Positions 53,745 to 63,242 of a DNA stretch of 64,000 nt are shown here, one piece after another. The stretch comes from JAAXGX01 sp965203565 (lineage in GTDB: Bacteria; Acidobacteriota; Vicinamibacteria; Vicinamibacterales; UBA8438). The notes below the pieces were generated by a model. The model ran no database searches. It worked only from the letters and a program-made list of their open reading frames with translations, and was not told where the DNA came from. Each line of letters opens with the position of its first letter. Within the stretch, counting starts at the first letter, position 1. Location: NCBI GenBank assembly GCA_965203565.1, contig OZ241896.1, positions 2,108,001-2,172,000 on the forward strand, read 5' to 3'. The position numbers and the translations under genes were made by a program.

Positions 53745-54008
53745 ATGGCGGACGACCAGACGAACGCCAAGCTGGACGAGTTGATCGCGGAGCTGACTCC
53801 CGAGCGCCTGGAGCGCAACCAGCAGATCTACGCCGACGTGGTCGCCAAGTATTACGGCGACCCGGACTTCAAGGCGTCCGTGGATGCGGACCCGACCTCG
53901 GTCCTCAAGTCCGAAGGGCTCGAAATCCCGGAGGGCGCCACCGTCAAGTTGCTGTTCAACACCGAAAAACTGCTGCACGTCGTGTTGCCGGCCCCGATCA
54001 AGGACTAG
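53745..54008 (+). CDS. NHLP-like leader protein without GG site or core (P5)
   Basis: 87 residues. It follows the NHLP/nitrile-hydratase-like plan (NQQIYADVVAKYYGDPDFKASVDADP, LKSEGLEIPEGATVKLLFNTEKLLHVVLPAPIKD) but ends where the others continue to the GG and core. It could be a degenerate precursor, a leader acting in trans, or an immunity or chaperone protein. The ATG at 53745 is preceded by GAGAGGAAGAAGG. It overlaps the convergent LanM-like stop by 11 bases. Confidence 0.75.
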   Translation: MADDQTNAKLDELIAELTPERLERNQQIYADVVAKYYGDPDFKASVDADPTSVLKSEGLEIPEGATVKLLFNTEKLLHVVLPAPIKD

Positions 54009-56544
54009 CAGCCCGCGCGGATTGCGATCGGCCGCCCGCGAGACGGACGAAACGCACCGCCAGGGCGGGCAGCCCGTCGATGCCGGACAGGTTGTGCCGA
54101 TCGTCGATCCACTCGGCGGCGAACCAGCTTCCGTGCCGGTCGTATTCGAGGCGCCGCTGCGCGGCTGCGCGCCGGTCGGAGCAGAGCGGCGCGGCGCGTT
54201 CCGGCTCCAGCCAGCGGGCGAGACGCGGCCGGACCGCCGGCGCGTAGCGCCGCTCCGGTCCGTGCCGCGCGGGCGCCGGCTCCCCGAGCGCGGCGGCGGC
54301 GGCCCGCCAGCCGGCGAGTCCCGACACGAAGTCGGCGCCGGACCGCATGCAGACGTCGCGGGACGCCGCGAATCGAAACAGTTCCACGGCCAGCGGCCGC
54401 AGCGCCGGATCCCGAGCCAGCGTCGCCACCAGCCCCCCGCCGCCGACGACGTGGCCGGCGCCCGCGCGGAGGCTGGCCTCGGCATGCTCGACATAGTCGC
54501 GGGCGGCGCCGGCGAGCGTCTCGCGCGCCAGCTCGGCCAGCTCGTGCCGGTCGAGCGCTTCGGCCAGCTCGGTGAGCGCCTGCGCCAGACCCGCCCGTCC
54601 CGACAGCACGTCGAAGCCGAGCGGTCCGACGACCCGCACGCCGGTGAAGACGTCGCAGTGGACGCCCAGCCAGGTCGGCGATCCCTGTTCGTCGGTCGCC
54701 GCGTAGCGGGCGATTGACGAAGCGATCTCGCCCGCCCAGGCGAGGAGATCCGCCGCACCGGCCGGCGGCAACCGGCCGCGCGCGGGCCGGCGGCGCGGGG
54801 GGTTGGCGGCCCGCAGCCCGAACCCGGAGCGCAGCCATGCGATCCGCTCGTCTTCCGGCAGGCCGGCCAGCGTCCGCAGCGCGTTCTCGACCCCCGAGAT
54901 CGCGTCCTGCCCGAAGAAATCCGGCAGCCGTTCTCCCTCGACGCCGAGAAGGTCCCGCGAATCGAGCCGCGTCCGGAACAGCGGGACGTCGAGTCGGCGC
55001 ATGTCCCGCACCGCGGCCTCGCGGATCGCGCCGACCATGTCGCGCCCATGCGGCAGCACGGCGTGAAGGGCGATCTCGCGCCACACGCCGTCGGACAGGC
55101 AGCGGGGCAGGCACGACTGGCGAATCGCCCGGTAGCAGGTCCAGGTGTCGATCCGGATGATCCGGACCGGAGCGTCGGGCGCCTGCCGGAGCGCCGCGAC
55201 GACGCGCGTCTGCAGCGCCGGCGCCGTCAGCGCGCGGGCGACCCGGAGATAGCCGGCCTCGAAGGCGTCGAAGTGGTCCGCGGCGTCCAGCGGCCGGCCG
55301 GCGGCGTCGCAGGGCGCGAAGCGGTCCTCGCGCCAGGACGACAGACCGCCGCCCTCGACGTCCGGCAGGGGCGAGCGATGAACGCCGGGACGGGCCAGGC
55401 AGCCGACGTCGGTCGGGTCTTCGCCTTCGCGCAACGGCATCGGCATCGGCAGGATCCCGGCGGCGAGCGGCGACGTCCGGACCAGCGCGGCGGCGGCGGC
55501 GGTGAGCGGCCGGACGGCGCGTCCCCATTCCGGCGGCGGCTGCACGGCGGTTTCGAAGTCGATGAAGCGCGGCGTCGCGCCGCAGGCGAGCAGGTTGTCG
55601 AACCAGAAGTCGGCGCCGCCAAGGGCCTGCAGAAGCGCGAGCCAGCCGCCGAGGGCGCCGAAGAACGCGTCGCCGCCTTGCGGATCGGCGATCGGCTGCG
55701 TCTCGTACGCCTGCTCCCAGGCGTAACCGTCCCGCGTCAGCAGGTTCGTCGCCGCGAGTCCGGAGCCGTCAAGCCGCCGCGTGACGGCGCCGACGACGGC
55801 GGCGATCCGCAGGTCTTTCGGTTTGTAGACCACGCCGCCCCGCTCGAAGCGCAGGATCGCCACCGACTGGCCGCCGGCATGGGGATCGCCGAGTCCCGCC
55901 TCGATGCGGACCAGCGCCCCGGGGTCTTCGCCCGCGAAGAAGGCGCGTGCGAGCAGCGGGCGGTCTGCGGCGGCCCGCCGGGCGAGCCGGGCGCAGTCGG
56001 CGATCCAGTCGGCCGTGACCTGTCCGACGACGTAGGCGAGGGCGGGACTCCGCCGAAAGCGCTCCGCCCAGGTCGACCGGGCGCCGAGTCCGCGTTCGAC
56101 GCGCAGCGTCGGCTGGAGCGCGCCGCCGAGGCGATCGGCCAGATAGTCGAGCGGTCCTTCGAGCGCATCGGGCCTGCGCGGGAGATCCGCCGGCCACGCC
56201 GCCTCCACTTCGGCGCGCGCCCAGCGCCGCGCCTCGGCGAACGGCGGGTCTCCGTCCGCCGGCCGTTCGAAGACGGCTCGGAACGCGCGCGCCCAGCCCG
56301 GGTCGGGACCGGCCAGACGCACGTCGCGGAAACGGTCGAACCAGGCGTCCGGCGCGAGCCCGAGCGCCGCCGCATGGGCGGCCGCCTGCTGCGGGCCGAA
56401 GAGGTTGTCCAGCGCCGCCCGGCGGCGCGCCAGGACGGCCGCGTCGGTCGGGACCGGTTCGAACCGGCGGGCGTCAGCGCGTTCCGGCGGCGGGACCGCC
56501 CGGGCGATGATCGCGTCGAGGGCGCGCCGTCCCTGTCTCGCCAC
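53998..56544 (-). CDS. LanM-like DUF4135 lanthipeptide-synthetase homologue, cyclase apparently inactive
   Basis: 848 residues, shorter than the usual LanM of about 1000. The dehydratase part is recognisable: GDPHAGGQSVAILRFERGGVVYKPK (219-243), FIDFETAV (327-334), RIIRIDTWTCYRAIRQSCLP (461-480), RLDVPLFRTRLDSRDLL (517-533). The family DxHxEN motif reads ADFWFDN (311-317), so the His is Trp. The C-terminal half has LanC-like toroid blocks (FDVLSGRAGLAQALTEL, NLSGIDGLPALAVRFVRLA), but the zinc ligands (WC and CHG) are absent. Predicted to phosphorylate and/or eliminate Ser/Thr, or to bind substrate only. Last gene of the minus operon. Confidence 0.82.
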   Translation of the reverse strand: MARQGRRALDAIIARAVPPPERADARRFEPVPTDAAVLARRRAALDNLFGPQQAAAHAAALGLAPDAWFDRFRDVRLAGPDPGWARAFRAVFERPADGDPPFAEARRWARAEVEAAWPADLPRRPDALEGPLDYLADRLGGALQPTLRVERGLGARSTWAERFRRSPALAYVVGQVTADWIADCARLARRAAADRPLLARAFFAGEDPGALVRIEAGLGDPHAGGQSVAILRFERGGVVYKPKDLRIAAVVGAVTRRLDGSGLAATNLLTRDGYAWEQAYETQPIADPQGGDAFFGALGGWLALLQALGGADFWFDNLLACGATPRFIDFETAVQPPPEWGRAVRPLTAAAAALVRTSPLAAGILPMPMPLREGEDPTDVGCLARPGVHRSPLPDVEGGGLSSWREDRFAPCDAAGRPLDAADHFDAFEAGYLRVARALTAPALQTRVVAALRQAPDAPVRIIRIDTWTCYRAIRQSCLPRCLSDGVWREIALHAVLPHGRDMVGAIREAAVRDMRRLDVPLFRTRLDSRDLLGVEGERLPDFFGQDAISGVENALRTLAGLPEDERIAWLRSGFGLRAANPPRRRPARGRLPPAGAADLLAWAGEIASSIARYAATDEQGSPTWLGVHCDVFTGVRVVGPLGFDVLSGRAGLAQALTELAEALDRHELAELARETLAGAARDYVEHAEASLRAGAGHVVGGGGLVATLARDPALRPLAVELFRFAASRDVCMRSGADFVSGLAGWRAAAAALGEPAPARHGPERRYAPAVRPRLARWLEPERAAPLCSDRRAAAQRRLEYDRHGSWFAAEWIDDRHNLSGIDGLPALAVRFVRLAGGRSQSARAASP

Positions 56545-56558
56545 AGGTCCGCCGACCG

Positions 56559-57926
56559 TCAGGCGGCGCGGGGCCGGCCGCCGAGGATCACGTCGCCGAC
56601 CGTGCCTTCAACCGTCGGATCGAGGCCGGTGGCGCGGGCGAACAGCGCCGCGTCGCCGCTGCCGAGCCCGCACGGGGAGAGTCCGAGCTCGGTCGCCGCG
56701 AGGTACAGGGTCTGGTAGAGCACGCCGGTGTTGCGCAGGATGGTGGCGTAGGCGATCGATCGGTACTTCCACGTCACCCGGGCGAAGCGTGCGGCGATGG
56801 CGAGCACGATCTGCGGCTCGGCCTGGTGGCCGGTGGCCGCCGCCGCTTCCGTGAAGAACTGTTCGACTTCCCGGGTGCGGTCCGAAATCCGCACCAGCTC
56901 GTGGGACGCCGCATCGTAGTGGTACAGGCCGGACGCCAGACCGTCGCACCGGTCGACGACCGGGTAGATCTCCAGTTCGTAGCTCGCCCCGCCGTTCGGA
57001 TACGGGCGGCGCGTGACCTCGAACGGGGCGCTCCGGCCGGCGAAGTTGCGGGCCTCGACGACGCCCGACCAGCGGATGCGGGCCGCGCGGTCGAGCAGCG
57101 CTCCGAGATCGTCCGCCGAGATCGGGCGCGTCTCGTCGTACTGCCGCTCGGATCGGCGCCGTTCGAGCACCGAAGCGAACGGTTCGACGCCGTCCGGGGC
57201 GCGGGCGAGCGGAATCCGTTCGCCGGGCCAGGGCGGCCGCGCGGCGGGCAGCGGCTCGATCGTGCCGATGAACGGGAACAGGGCGCCGATCGGATCGCGC
57301 CGCCAGCCGCCGCGGCTGTGCGCATGGAAGGCGAAATCGTGGAACTCCCACTGCGCGAGCGCGTCACGCCGCGCGGCGTCGTCCGCCCGGTCCGTCGCCA
57401 GGAACCCCGCGGCGGCGAGCGCGCGGCGGACGATCGGAGCGTCGAGCGCCGCGAGGTCGTCGAGCCGGACGCGCGCGCCGACGAGCGGCGACTCCAGGAC
57501 CCAGGCGCCGCCGTCGCGCCGGAGACAGGCGAAGCGGTCGAGCTCCGCTTCCGGCGCGGCGGGAGCGAGCGCGGGCGTGAACGACTGCCGTTGCGGCGCG
57601 AGGACGGCGCGCTCGCCGTTCTCGTCGACCAGTGCGAACTCGAGGAGGCCCCATCGGCACAACCGTTGCAGCCAGACCAGGTAGACGCCGGCGCGGGCGC
57701 CGCCGCCCGAGCCGATGACCGCATTCCGAAGCTCGGCGAGCGGCGCGCCGGCGGCGAGCCGGGCGTTCGCCGTTTCGAACTCCGGAGCGTAGGCGCCGAT
57801 GGCCGGCGCAGCGGCGTTCGCGAGCCCGGTCACGAACGACGCGCCGTCGGCGGAACGCCGAATCGTCAGTCCGGCGCGGGTCCGCACGCGGACGGCCGGC
57901 TCCCGCACGAGGTCGATGAAGCTCAC
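56559..57926 (-). CDS. SagB-type FMN-dependent azoline dehydrogenase
   Basis: 455 residues. The C-terminal nitroreductase-fold domain contains RRSERQYDETRPISADDLGALL, FEVTRRPYPNGGASYELEIYP, and the ThcOx/SagB block RVTWKYRSIAYATILRNTGVLYQTL with AATELGLSPCGLGSGDA. The N-terminal 200 residues are the usual SagB accessory domain. It oxidises azolines made by YcaO enzymes to azoles. The start is GTG at 57926, five bases after the YcaO stop. Coupled to the LanM-like gene by a 14-base gap. Confidence 0.88.
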   Translation of the reverse strand: MSFIDLVREPAVRVRTRAGLTIRRSADGASFVTGLANAAAPAIGAYAPEFETANARLAAGAPLAELRNAVIGSGGGARAGVYLVWLQRLCRWGLLEFALVDENGERAVLAPQRQSFTPALAPAAPEAELDRFACLRRDGGAWVLESPLVGARVRLDDLAALDAPIVRRALAAAGFLATDRADDAARRDALAQWEFHDFAFHAHSRGGWRRDPIGALFPFIGTIEPLPAARPPWPGERIPLARAPDGVEPFASVLERRRSERQYDETRPISADDLGALLDRAARIRWSGVVEARNFAGRSAPFEVTRRPYPNGGASYELEIYPVVDRCDGLASGLYHYDAASHELVRISDRTREVEQFFTEAAAATGHQAEPQIVLAIAARFARVTWKYRSIAYATILRNTGVLYQTLYLAATELGLSPCGLGSGDAALFARATGLDPTVEGTVGDVILGGRPRAA

Positions 57927-57931
57927 GGGCT

Positions 57932-60295
57932 TCAGATGAAGACCGAGATCGGGTTGAGGTCGGCCTCGGCGATCGGCGTCTCGCGCCACCCCAGCCTGAC
58001 CGGAACGTCGTAGAGCCGTCCCGGCGCGAAACGCGCCCAGAAGTGACGCAGGCCGGGCACGATCGTCCTCGCCACCGGCATCCCGACGTCCGGCCGGGTC
58101 TGATCGAGCACCAGCATCTCCAGCCCCTTCCGCTCGACCAGCGCGCGGCAGTGCTCCACGTCGTCGCGCAGGTCCTCCGTCGGCGGGACCGGGTAGTCCG
58201 CCGCGCCGCGCCGCGCCGCGTCCGGCGCCGGGGCGAGGTATGGCTGGCCGGCGAGCGTCGCGGTCCGCCACCACCAGAGGCTCTCCGGATCGTCGAAACC
58301 GTACCCGCCGCCGTCGACGTCCACGTCCCGGATCACGGAAAGGTACTGGTTCAGCTCGCACACGGCCCGCAGCGCCGCGATGCGCGGGTCGAGATGGGCG
58401 CCGGCGGAGTACAGGACGTCCTCGGCCGCCTTGTCGGTGCGGCGCGAGACGGCGACGAAGACCGGGATGCCGAGGTCGTTGGTGGCGTCCAGCACCCAGA
58501 CCTCGCGGCGGGCGGCCGCGTAGTAGTCGCGCGCGCCGGCGAGGTACGGGTCGTCGAAGCTGTCGAGGTCCACTTCCGGGAGCGAGACCCGGTTGTACCA
58601 CCAGCAGGCGAACGCGTCGCGCTCGACCAGCTCGAACAGTCCCTGCAGGATCGCCTCCTCCAGCGTGTTGCCGGCCGCGCAGCCGTTCGAGTCCGGCGGA
58701 CTGTAGACCACGTCTTTCTCGCGGGGCGCGGCGAAGTAGAGCATCTCGGTCGGCAGATAGCGGCGGCGGTTAGCCGTGAGCGACCAGACCGGCGTCCAGT
58801 CGAGCTCGACGGCCGGGTCGAAGCGCGCCGGCACGTAGTTGAACCGCGACCGGCGGGCGTTGATCGCCTCCGCGCGCTCGTACTGCGCGTCGCTGAACAG
58901 CATCACCGCGTTCGGGTGGATCGCCTCCCCCTCGGCGAAGTCGTCCAGCTTCGCGCGCCGCCGGATCTCGTCGCCGTGGTGGACGCCGCAGTACCGCTCC
59001 ACCGCCTCGCACAGCGCGCTCGCCTCCGCCTGCTCCGGCGTGGCGCCCTTGCCCGAGCTCCTGGTCCGCAGACTGGTGCGCAGCAGGCGCAGGGAATCGG
59101 CCTTCAGCGCCAGGTTGCTGCCGGCCCGGTAGACGTGCAGCCAGGGATCGGCCTGGTCGGTGACGCGCTGCAGCTCGGTCACCACGCCGCTGACCGGACT
59201 CACCAGATGCCGGCGCCGGCGCACCGTCTCCTCCGGCGGCACGGACCGCAGGCCGCCGCTGTTGGCGATCGGCTTCGGGCTCGGACCGAGCCGGACCGGG
59301 GCGTCCGGCCGGTCCGGGCGGTGGAGCGCCGGATCGCCGCACACGCGGCACTGCGGCCGCCGCGTCACCGGGTGGCGGACGGTGCGGACGTCGCAGCACT
59401 CGACCGAGATCACGTGGCCGTGCAGCGGCGCCCGCTCCCCGACGACGACCCACCGGGCGATCTCGGCCGCCGCCAGGCCGGGGACCGCGTCCGTGAAGGG
59501 CGGCAGGGCGGCCCGCGGCGGGACGGCGGCGGCGTCGCCGCCGGTGATGCGCAGGAAGTTCTCCACCTCGTTGTTGCCGCGCAGGCGATGGGCCAGGCAG
59601 GCCCAGCACGGCGCGTCGTCCCCGGGCCGGAAGACGGGCCCGAACAGCGCCCGGGCGCCGCGCGCCTTGACCAGCGTCCACGGAACGCCGGCCGCCCGCC
59701 GCCGCCGGTTCGTCTCGGCGTGCTCCTCGGCCAGATAGTCGTCGGTGGCGACGACCGCCAGCGTCGGGTGGTCCGCGGTCACGGCCAGCCCCGCCGCTCG
59801 GAGCGCCGCCCCGAGCCGGCCGCTCCCGTCGCCGGCCACCGCCACCTGCGCCGCGCCCAGGCGCGCCTCCGCCAGGCGGGGCGAGACGCCCTGCAGGCAC
59901 CAGAACGCCGCCGCATCCCGCGGCATCGCGAAGTCGGCCGAGACGACGTACCCCTTCGCGGCGAGCGAGACGAGCGCGGTCTGGACCTCCAGTCGCCCGT
60001 GCCGGTCGGCCAGCGCGTCGGCGATCTGGTGGCGCGAGCGAACGCCGTCGACGAGCGGGAGCAGATCGACGTACCGCTGCCCGTACAGGGCTGCGCTGAA
60101 CGACTCGGAGACGAGCAGCACGGTCTCGCCGTCGATCGGGCGCGCCTCCAGGTGGGGCGCGAGCAGCGGCGTCTCGACGATGCCGCGGTCGGCGGCGGTG
60201 GCGTGCGGCAGGACCGGGGTCGCGACGCCGACGCGGTGAAACACGTCCGGCGGCGCCGCTTCGCCGTCCGGACCGCACGACTTCGGCCTGTCCAC
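57932..60295 (-). CDS. Fused E1-like/YcaO cyclodehydratase (TOMM azoline synthetase)
   Basis: 787 residues. The N-terminal third has a leader-binding and E1-like region with a zinc site, C230-WA-C233 and C316-RV-C319. The YcaO domain runs from about 390 to the end (SGKGATPEQAEASALCEAVERYCG, SPPDSNGCAAGNTLEEAILQGLFELVERDAFACWWYN, PVFVAVSRRTDKAAEDVLYSAGAHLDP). YcaO enzymes use ATP to cyclise Cys, Ser or Thr onto the preceding amide. The C-terminus is NPISVFI, not the common Pro-rich PxPxP tail. ATG 60295, 12 bases after the ABC gene. Confidence 0.92.
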   Translation of the reverse strand: MDRPKSCGPDGEAAPPDVFHRVGVATPVLPHATAADRGIVETPLLAPHLEARPIDGETVLLVSESFSAALYGQRYVDLLPLVDGVRSRHQIADALADRHGRLEVQTALVSLAAKGYVVSADFAMPRDAAAFWCLQGVSPRLAEARLGAAQVAVAGDGSGRLGAALRAAGLAVTADHPTLAVVATDDYLAEEHAETNRRRRAAGVPWTLVKARGARALFGPVFRPGDDAPCWACLAHRLRGNNEVENFLRITGGDAAAVPPRAALPPFTDAVPGLAAAEIARWVVVGERAPLHGHVISVECCDVRTVRHPVTRRPQCRVCGDPALHRPDRPDAPVRLGPSPKPIANSGGLRSVPPEETVRRRRHLVSPVSGVVTELQRVTDQADPWLHVYRAGSNLALKADSLRLLRTSLRTRSSGKGATPEQAEASALCEAVERYCGVHHGDEIRRRAKLDDFAEGEAIHPNAVMLFSDAQYERAEAINARRSRFNYVPARFDPAVELDWTPVWSLTANRRRYLPTEMLYFAAPREKDVVYSPPDSNGCAAGNTLEEAILQGLFELVERDAFACWWYNRVSLPEVDLDSFDDPYLAGARDYYAAARREVWVLDATNDLGIPVFVAVSRRTDKAAEDVLYSAGAHLDPRIAALRAVCELNQYLSVIRDVDVDGGGYGFDDPESLWWWRTATLAGQPYLAPAPDAARRGAADYPVPPTEDLRDDVEHCRALVERKGLEMLVLDQTRPDVGMPVARTIVPGLRHFWARFAPGRLYDVPVRLGWRETPIAEADLNPISVFI

Positions 60296-60307
60296 CCGTC
60301 GCCTCTT

Positions 60308-63238
60308 TCAAACGACCTGGCGCCGCGCCAGATCGGCGAAGACGCCGTCCTGCGCCATCAGGTCGTCGTAGCGGCCGCTTTCGACGATCCGTCCCGCCGT
60401 CAGCACGAAAATGCGGTCGGCGTTCCGCACCGTGCTCAGACGGTGCGCGATCACCACGCGGGTGACGCTGAGCTTCCGCATCGACTCCTGCACGATCTCC
60501 TGGGTCCGGTTGTCGAGGGCGCTGGTCGCTTCGTCGAACAGCAGGACGCGGGGCTTGCGCGCGAGCGCCCGGGCGATCAGCAGTCGCTGCTTCTGCCCGC
60601 CGGACAACCCGATTCCGCCTTCGGGCAACACCGTGTGCATCCCCATCGGCATCGCTTCGATGTCTTCGGCGAGGCCGGCCGCACGCGCGGCCTCCCACGC
60701 ATCGTCCATGGTCAGCGCGGACGAGCTGGCGATGTTCCGGAAGATGCTGGCGGTGACGAGCTGTCCGTTCTGCATCACCACCCCCATCTGGTTGCGGACC
60801 GCCGGGAGATCGAGACTCGACAGGTCGTGGCCGTCCAGGAAGACGGCGCCCCCGTTCGGTTGCTCGAAGCCGAGCATGAGGCGATAGATCGTCGACTTTC
60901 CGGAGCCGGACGGTCCGACGAAGGCGACGTAGTCCCCCTTCCGGATCTCGAACGAGACGCCGTTGATCGCGTTCGGGACGTCGGGCAGGTACCGGAACAC
61001 GACGTTCGCGAACTCGATGTTCCCCGCCACCTCCGGCAGATAGCCGCCGGTCGACGTTTCGGGTCGGGCTGCGAGGATCGGCCGGACGCGCTCGAAGAGC
61101 GGGACGGCGGTGACGACCGTGGTCCAGGCGGACGTCAGGCCGGTCATCGACGCGGCGAACTGCCCGAACGCCGCGTTGAAGGCGATGAACGACTGGAGGT
61201 CGAACGTCGGCTGCAGCTCCGCGCCGATTAGCTGGAACATGATGAAGGCGAAGATCGCGAGCGAGGCGAGCGGCGAGAACATGCTGTTGGCGGTCTGCTG
61301 GCCGGCGGCCCAGCGGCGGGCGGCCAGCGTTGCCCGCTTCTGCTCGGCGAACCGCTCCATCCAGCGCGCGAGGGCGAAAGTCTCGGCATGCGCGATCCGG
61401 AGCTTGGCGATCCCGGAGATCATCTGGAACACGAGGCCGTCTATCGTTCCCTGGATCTCGAACGCCGCGCGGTGATGGCGCATCTGGGCGCGCGCGAACA
61501 GCCAGGTTCCGCCGAGCAGCAGGAGCAGCAGACCGCCCGCGACCAGCGTGAGCCGCCAACTGTAGTAGAAGAGCAGGGCGAAGCTGAAGACGGAGAAGAT
61601 GCCGCTGATGACCGCGGTCGCGGTGGCGCCGGTCATCAGTTGCCGGATCAGGGTGATCCCGTTCGCCCGGTCCGCCAGATCGCCGGCGGTGTAGTTGCGG
61701 AAGAACGGCGCGGGCAGCGAGAGCAGCCGGACCCAGACCGCGGACTGGAGCCGTTCGTCGATCCGGCCTTCGATGCGCAGCATCGACAGCGCGTGCACGA
61801 TTCCGAACGTCGCGTTGCCGAAAGCGCCCATCAGGAGCGCGCCGAGCGCCGCGATCCACATCGAGACGTCGACGCGCGGGATGATTTCGGCGAGCAGGCG
61901 CCCGGTCAGCCACGGCGTCAGCAGCGCGATCAGGCCGGCGCAGACGCCCATGGCGATCACGGTGCGCAGATCGCGCCCGCATCCCCGGGCGGCGTGCCGC
62001 AGCAGGGCGGTCCCGTCCTCGATCCGCTCCGGGACCGGCGCGTAAAGCATCAGGCCGTAACGCGCGATGCGGGCGCCTGTGTCGTCGTCCACCGGGACGG
62101 CGGCGCGGGTCAGCGGGTCGAACGCGCGGTACGCTCCGGGGCCGTCCGAAAGGACGGCGATCGGACGCTCCTCGCCGTCCACCGTCTCGCGTCCTACGAA
62201 CGACGGCCCGTCACGGCGCCACCATTCCGGCTCCAGCCGGATCAGCCTCGTCCGCAGGCCCGACCGGCGGGCGATGGCGGTGACCGCCTCCAGTTCGTTG
62301 TCGCCGGCGGCCGTCATCGTGTCCGGAACGTCGAGCGTGACCCCGAGCGATTCCGCGACCGCGCCGACCACCATCTGCAGCGGCGTTCGGCCGCCGCCGA
62401 CGGACGGCTCCGGCGCATCCTTCCTGTGAAGCACGTCGCCGACGCCGTGGAACATCCTCGTGACGGTGGCCTTGCGCGTCCGTACTTGCGCCTGGTAGCG
62501 GTCCCGCAGGGCCGCCGCACGGTCGTTCCAGAAGATCCGCACGTACGACAGGACCAGCAGACTGAACCGGTCGAACGCCGGCCAGAGGCGGCTTTCGACG
62601 GCCACGGTCGGCGTGTACGCCGCGGAGACCTCCGTCGCCACGTCGGTCTCGAGCCAGTTCCGCTCCGACAGCGGAAGCTGCGCGCCCGCCTCGACGACCA
62701 GATCCCGGCGGCCGATGAAGCGCACCGGCCGATTGGCGGACACCCAGATCACGTCCGAGTGGTGCGCGCTCAGCACCGAGGCCGCGGGATAGGCGACGTC
62801 CGCATCGGCTTCGAGCAGCCGCACGTTGCGCGACGGCTGGCGTCCATCCCGGATCAGGAACTCCGACAGGCGGAAGATCCACTCGTCGATCCAGATCGTG
62901 ACGTTGAGATCGAACGTTTCGGCGTCGGCGAACCCGACGCGATCGCATTCGACGACGACGGTGTCCCGGGACGGCACGCACTGGAGGACGATGCGGTGGA
63001 CGCCGCCGGCGGAAAACGTCAGGGCCGGCGCGCCGAAGGCGATTCCGCCGGCGGGCACGCGGGTGATGAACGGCAGGCGCCGGGCGGCGGCGCCGTCCTT
63101 CTCCTCGATCCCGAAGACGTCCAGATGCCCCTGCTCGACATAGAAGATCCGCGCGGGATCGTTCAGAAGGAACGGCTGGTTCGCCCCGACGGTGAACGAC
63201 CGTCTCCGGATCCGCTCGATCGTTTCAGCGCTCTTCAT
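60308..63238 (-). CDS. NHLM bacteriocin-system ABC transporter, second subunit (no peptidase)
   Basis: 976 residues. The N-terminal cyclic-nucleotide-binding-like or leader-recognition region (about 1-400) begins RRRSFTVGANQPFLL and lacks a C39 peptidase Cys. Six transmembrane helices lie in about 420-700, and the ATPase domain has Walker A GPSGSGKST near 774-782, LSGGQKQ near 873-879 and Walker B RVLLFDEATSALD. It matches the NHLM permease/ATP-binding type that pairs with a peptidase-containing subunit, here the next gene upstream, with a 4-base gap. Exports the processed peptide. Confidence 0.92.
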   Translation of the reverse strand: MKSAETIERIRRRSFTVGANQPFLLNDPARIFYVEQGHLDVFGIEEKDGAAARRLPFITRVPAGGIAFGAPALTFSAGGVHRIVLQCVPSRDTVVVECDRVGFADAETFDLNVTIWIDEWIFRLSEFLIRDGRQPSRNVRLLEADADVAYPAASVLSAHHSDVIWVSANRPVRFIGRRDLVVEAGAQLPLSERNWLETDVATEVSAAYTPTVAVESRLWPAFDRFSLLVLSYVRIFWNDRAAALRDRYQAQVRTRKATVTRMFHGVGDVLHRKDAPEPSVGGGRTPLQMVVGAVAESLGVTLDVPDTMTAAGDNELEAVTAIARRSGLRTRLIRLEPEWWRRDGPSFVGRETVDGEERPIAVLSDGPGAYRAFDPLTRAAVPVDDDTGARIARYGLMLYAPVPERIEDGTALLRHAARGCGRDLRTVIAMGVCAGLIALLTPWLTGRLLAEIIPRVDVSMWIAALGALLMGAFGNATFGIVHALSMLRIEGRIDERLQSAVWVRLLSLPAPFFRNYTAGDLADRANGITLIRQLMTGATATAVISGIFSVFSFALLFYYSWRLTLVAGGLLLLLLGGTWLFARAQMRHHRAAFEIQGTIDGLVFQMISGIAKLRIAHAETFALARWMERFAEQKRATLAARRWAAGQQTANSMFSPLASLAIFAFIMFQLIGAELQPTFDLQSFIAFNAAFGQFAASMTGLTSAWTTVVTAVPLFERVRPILAARPETSTGGYLPEVAGNIEFANVVFRYLPDVPNAINGVSFEIRKGDYVAFVGPSGSGKSTIYRLMLGFEQPNGGAVFLDGHDLSSLDLPAVRNQMGVVMQNGQLVTASIFRNIASSSALTMDDAWEAARAAGLAEDIEAMPMGMHTVLPEGGIGLSGGQKQRLLIARALARKPRVLLFDEATSALDNRTQEIVQESMRKLSVTRVVIAHRLSTVRNADRIFVLTAGRIVESGRYDDLMAQDGVFADLARRQVV

Positions 63239-63242
63239 GGCC

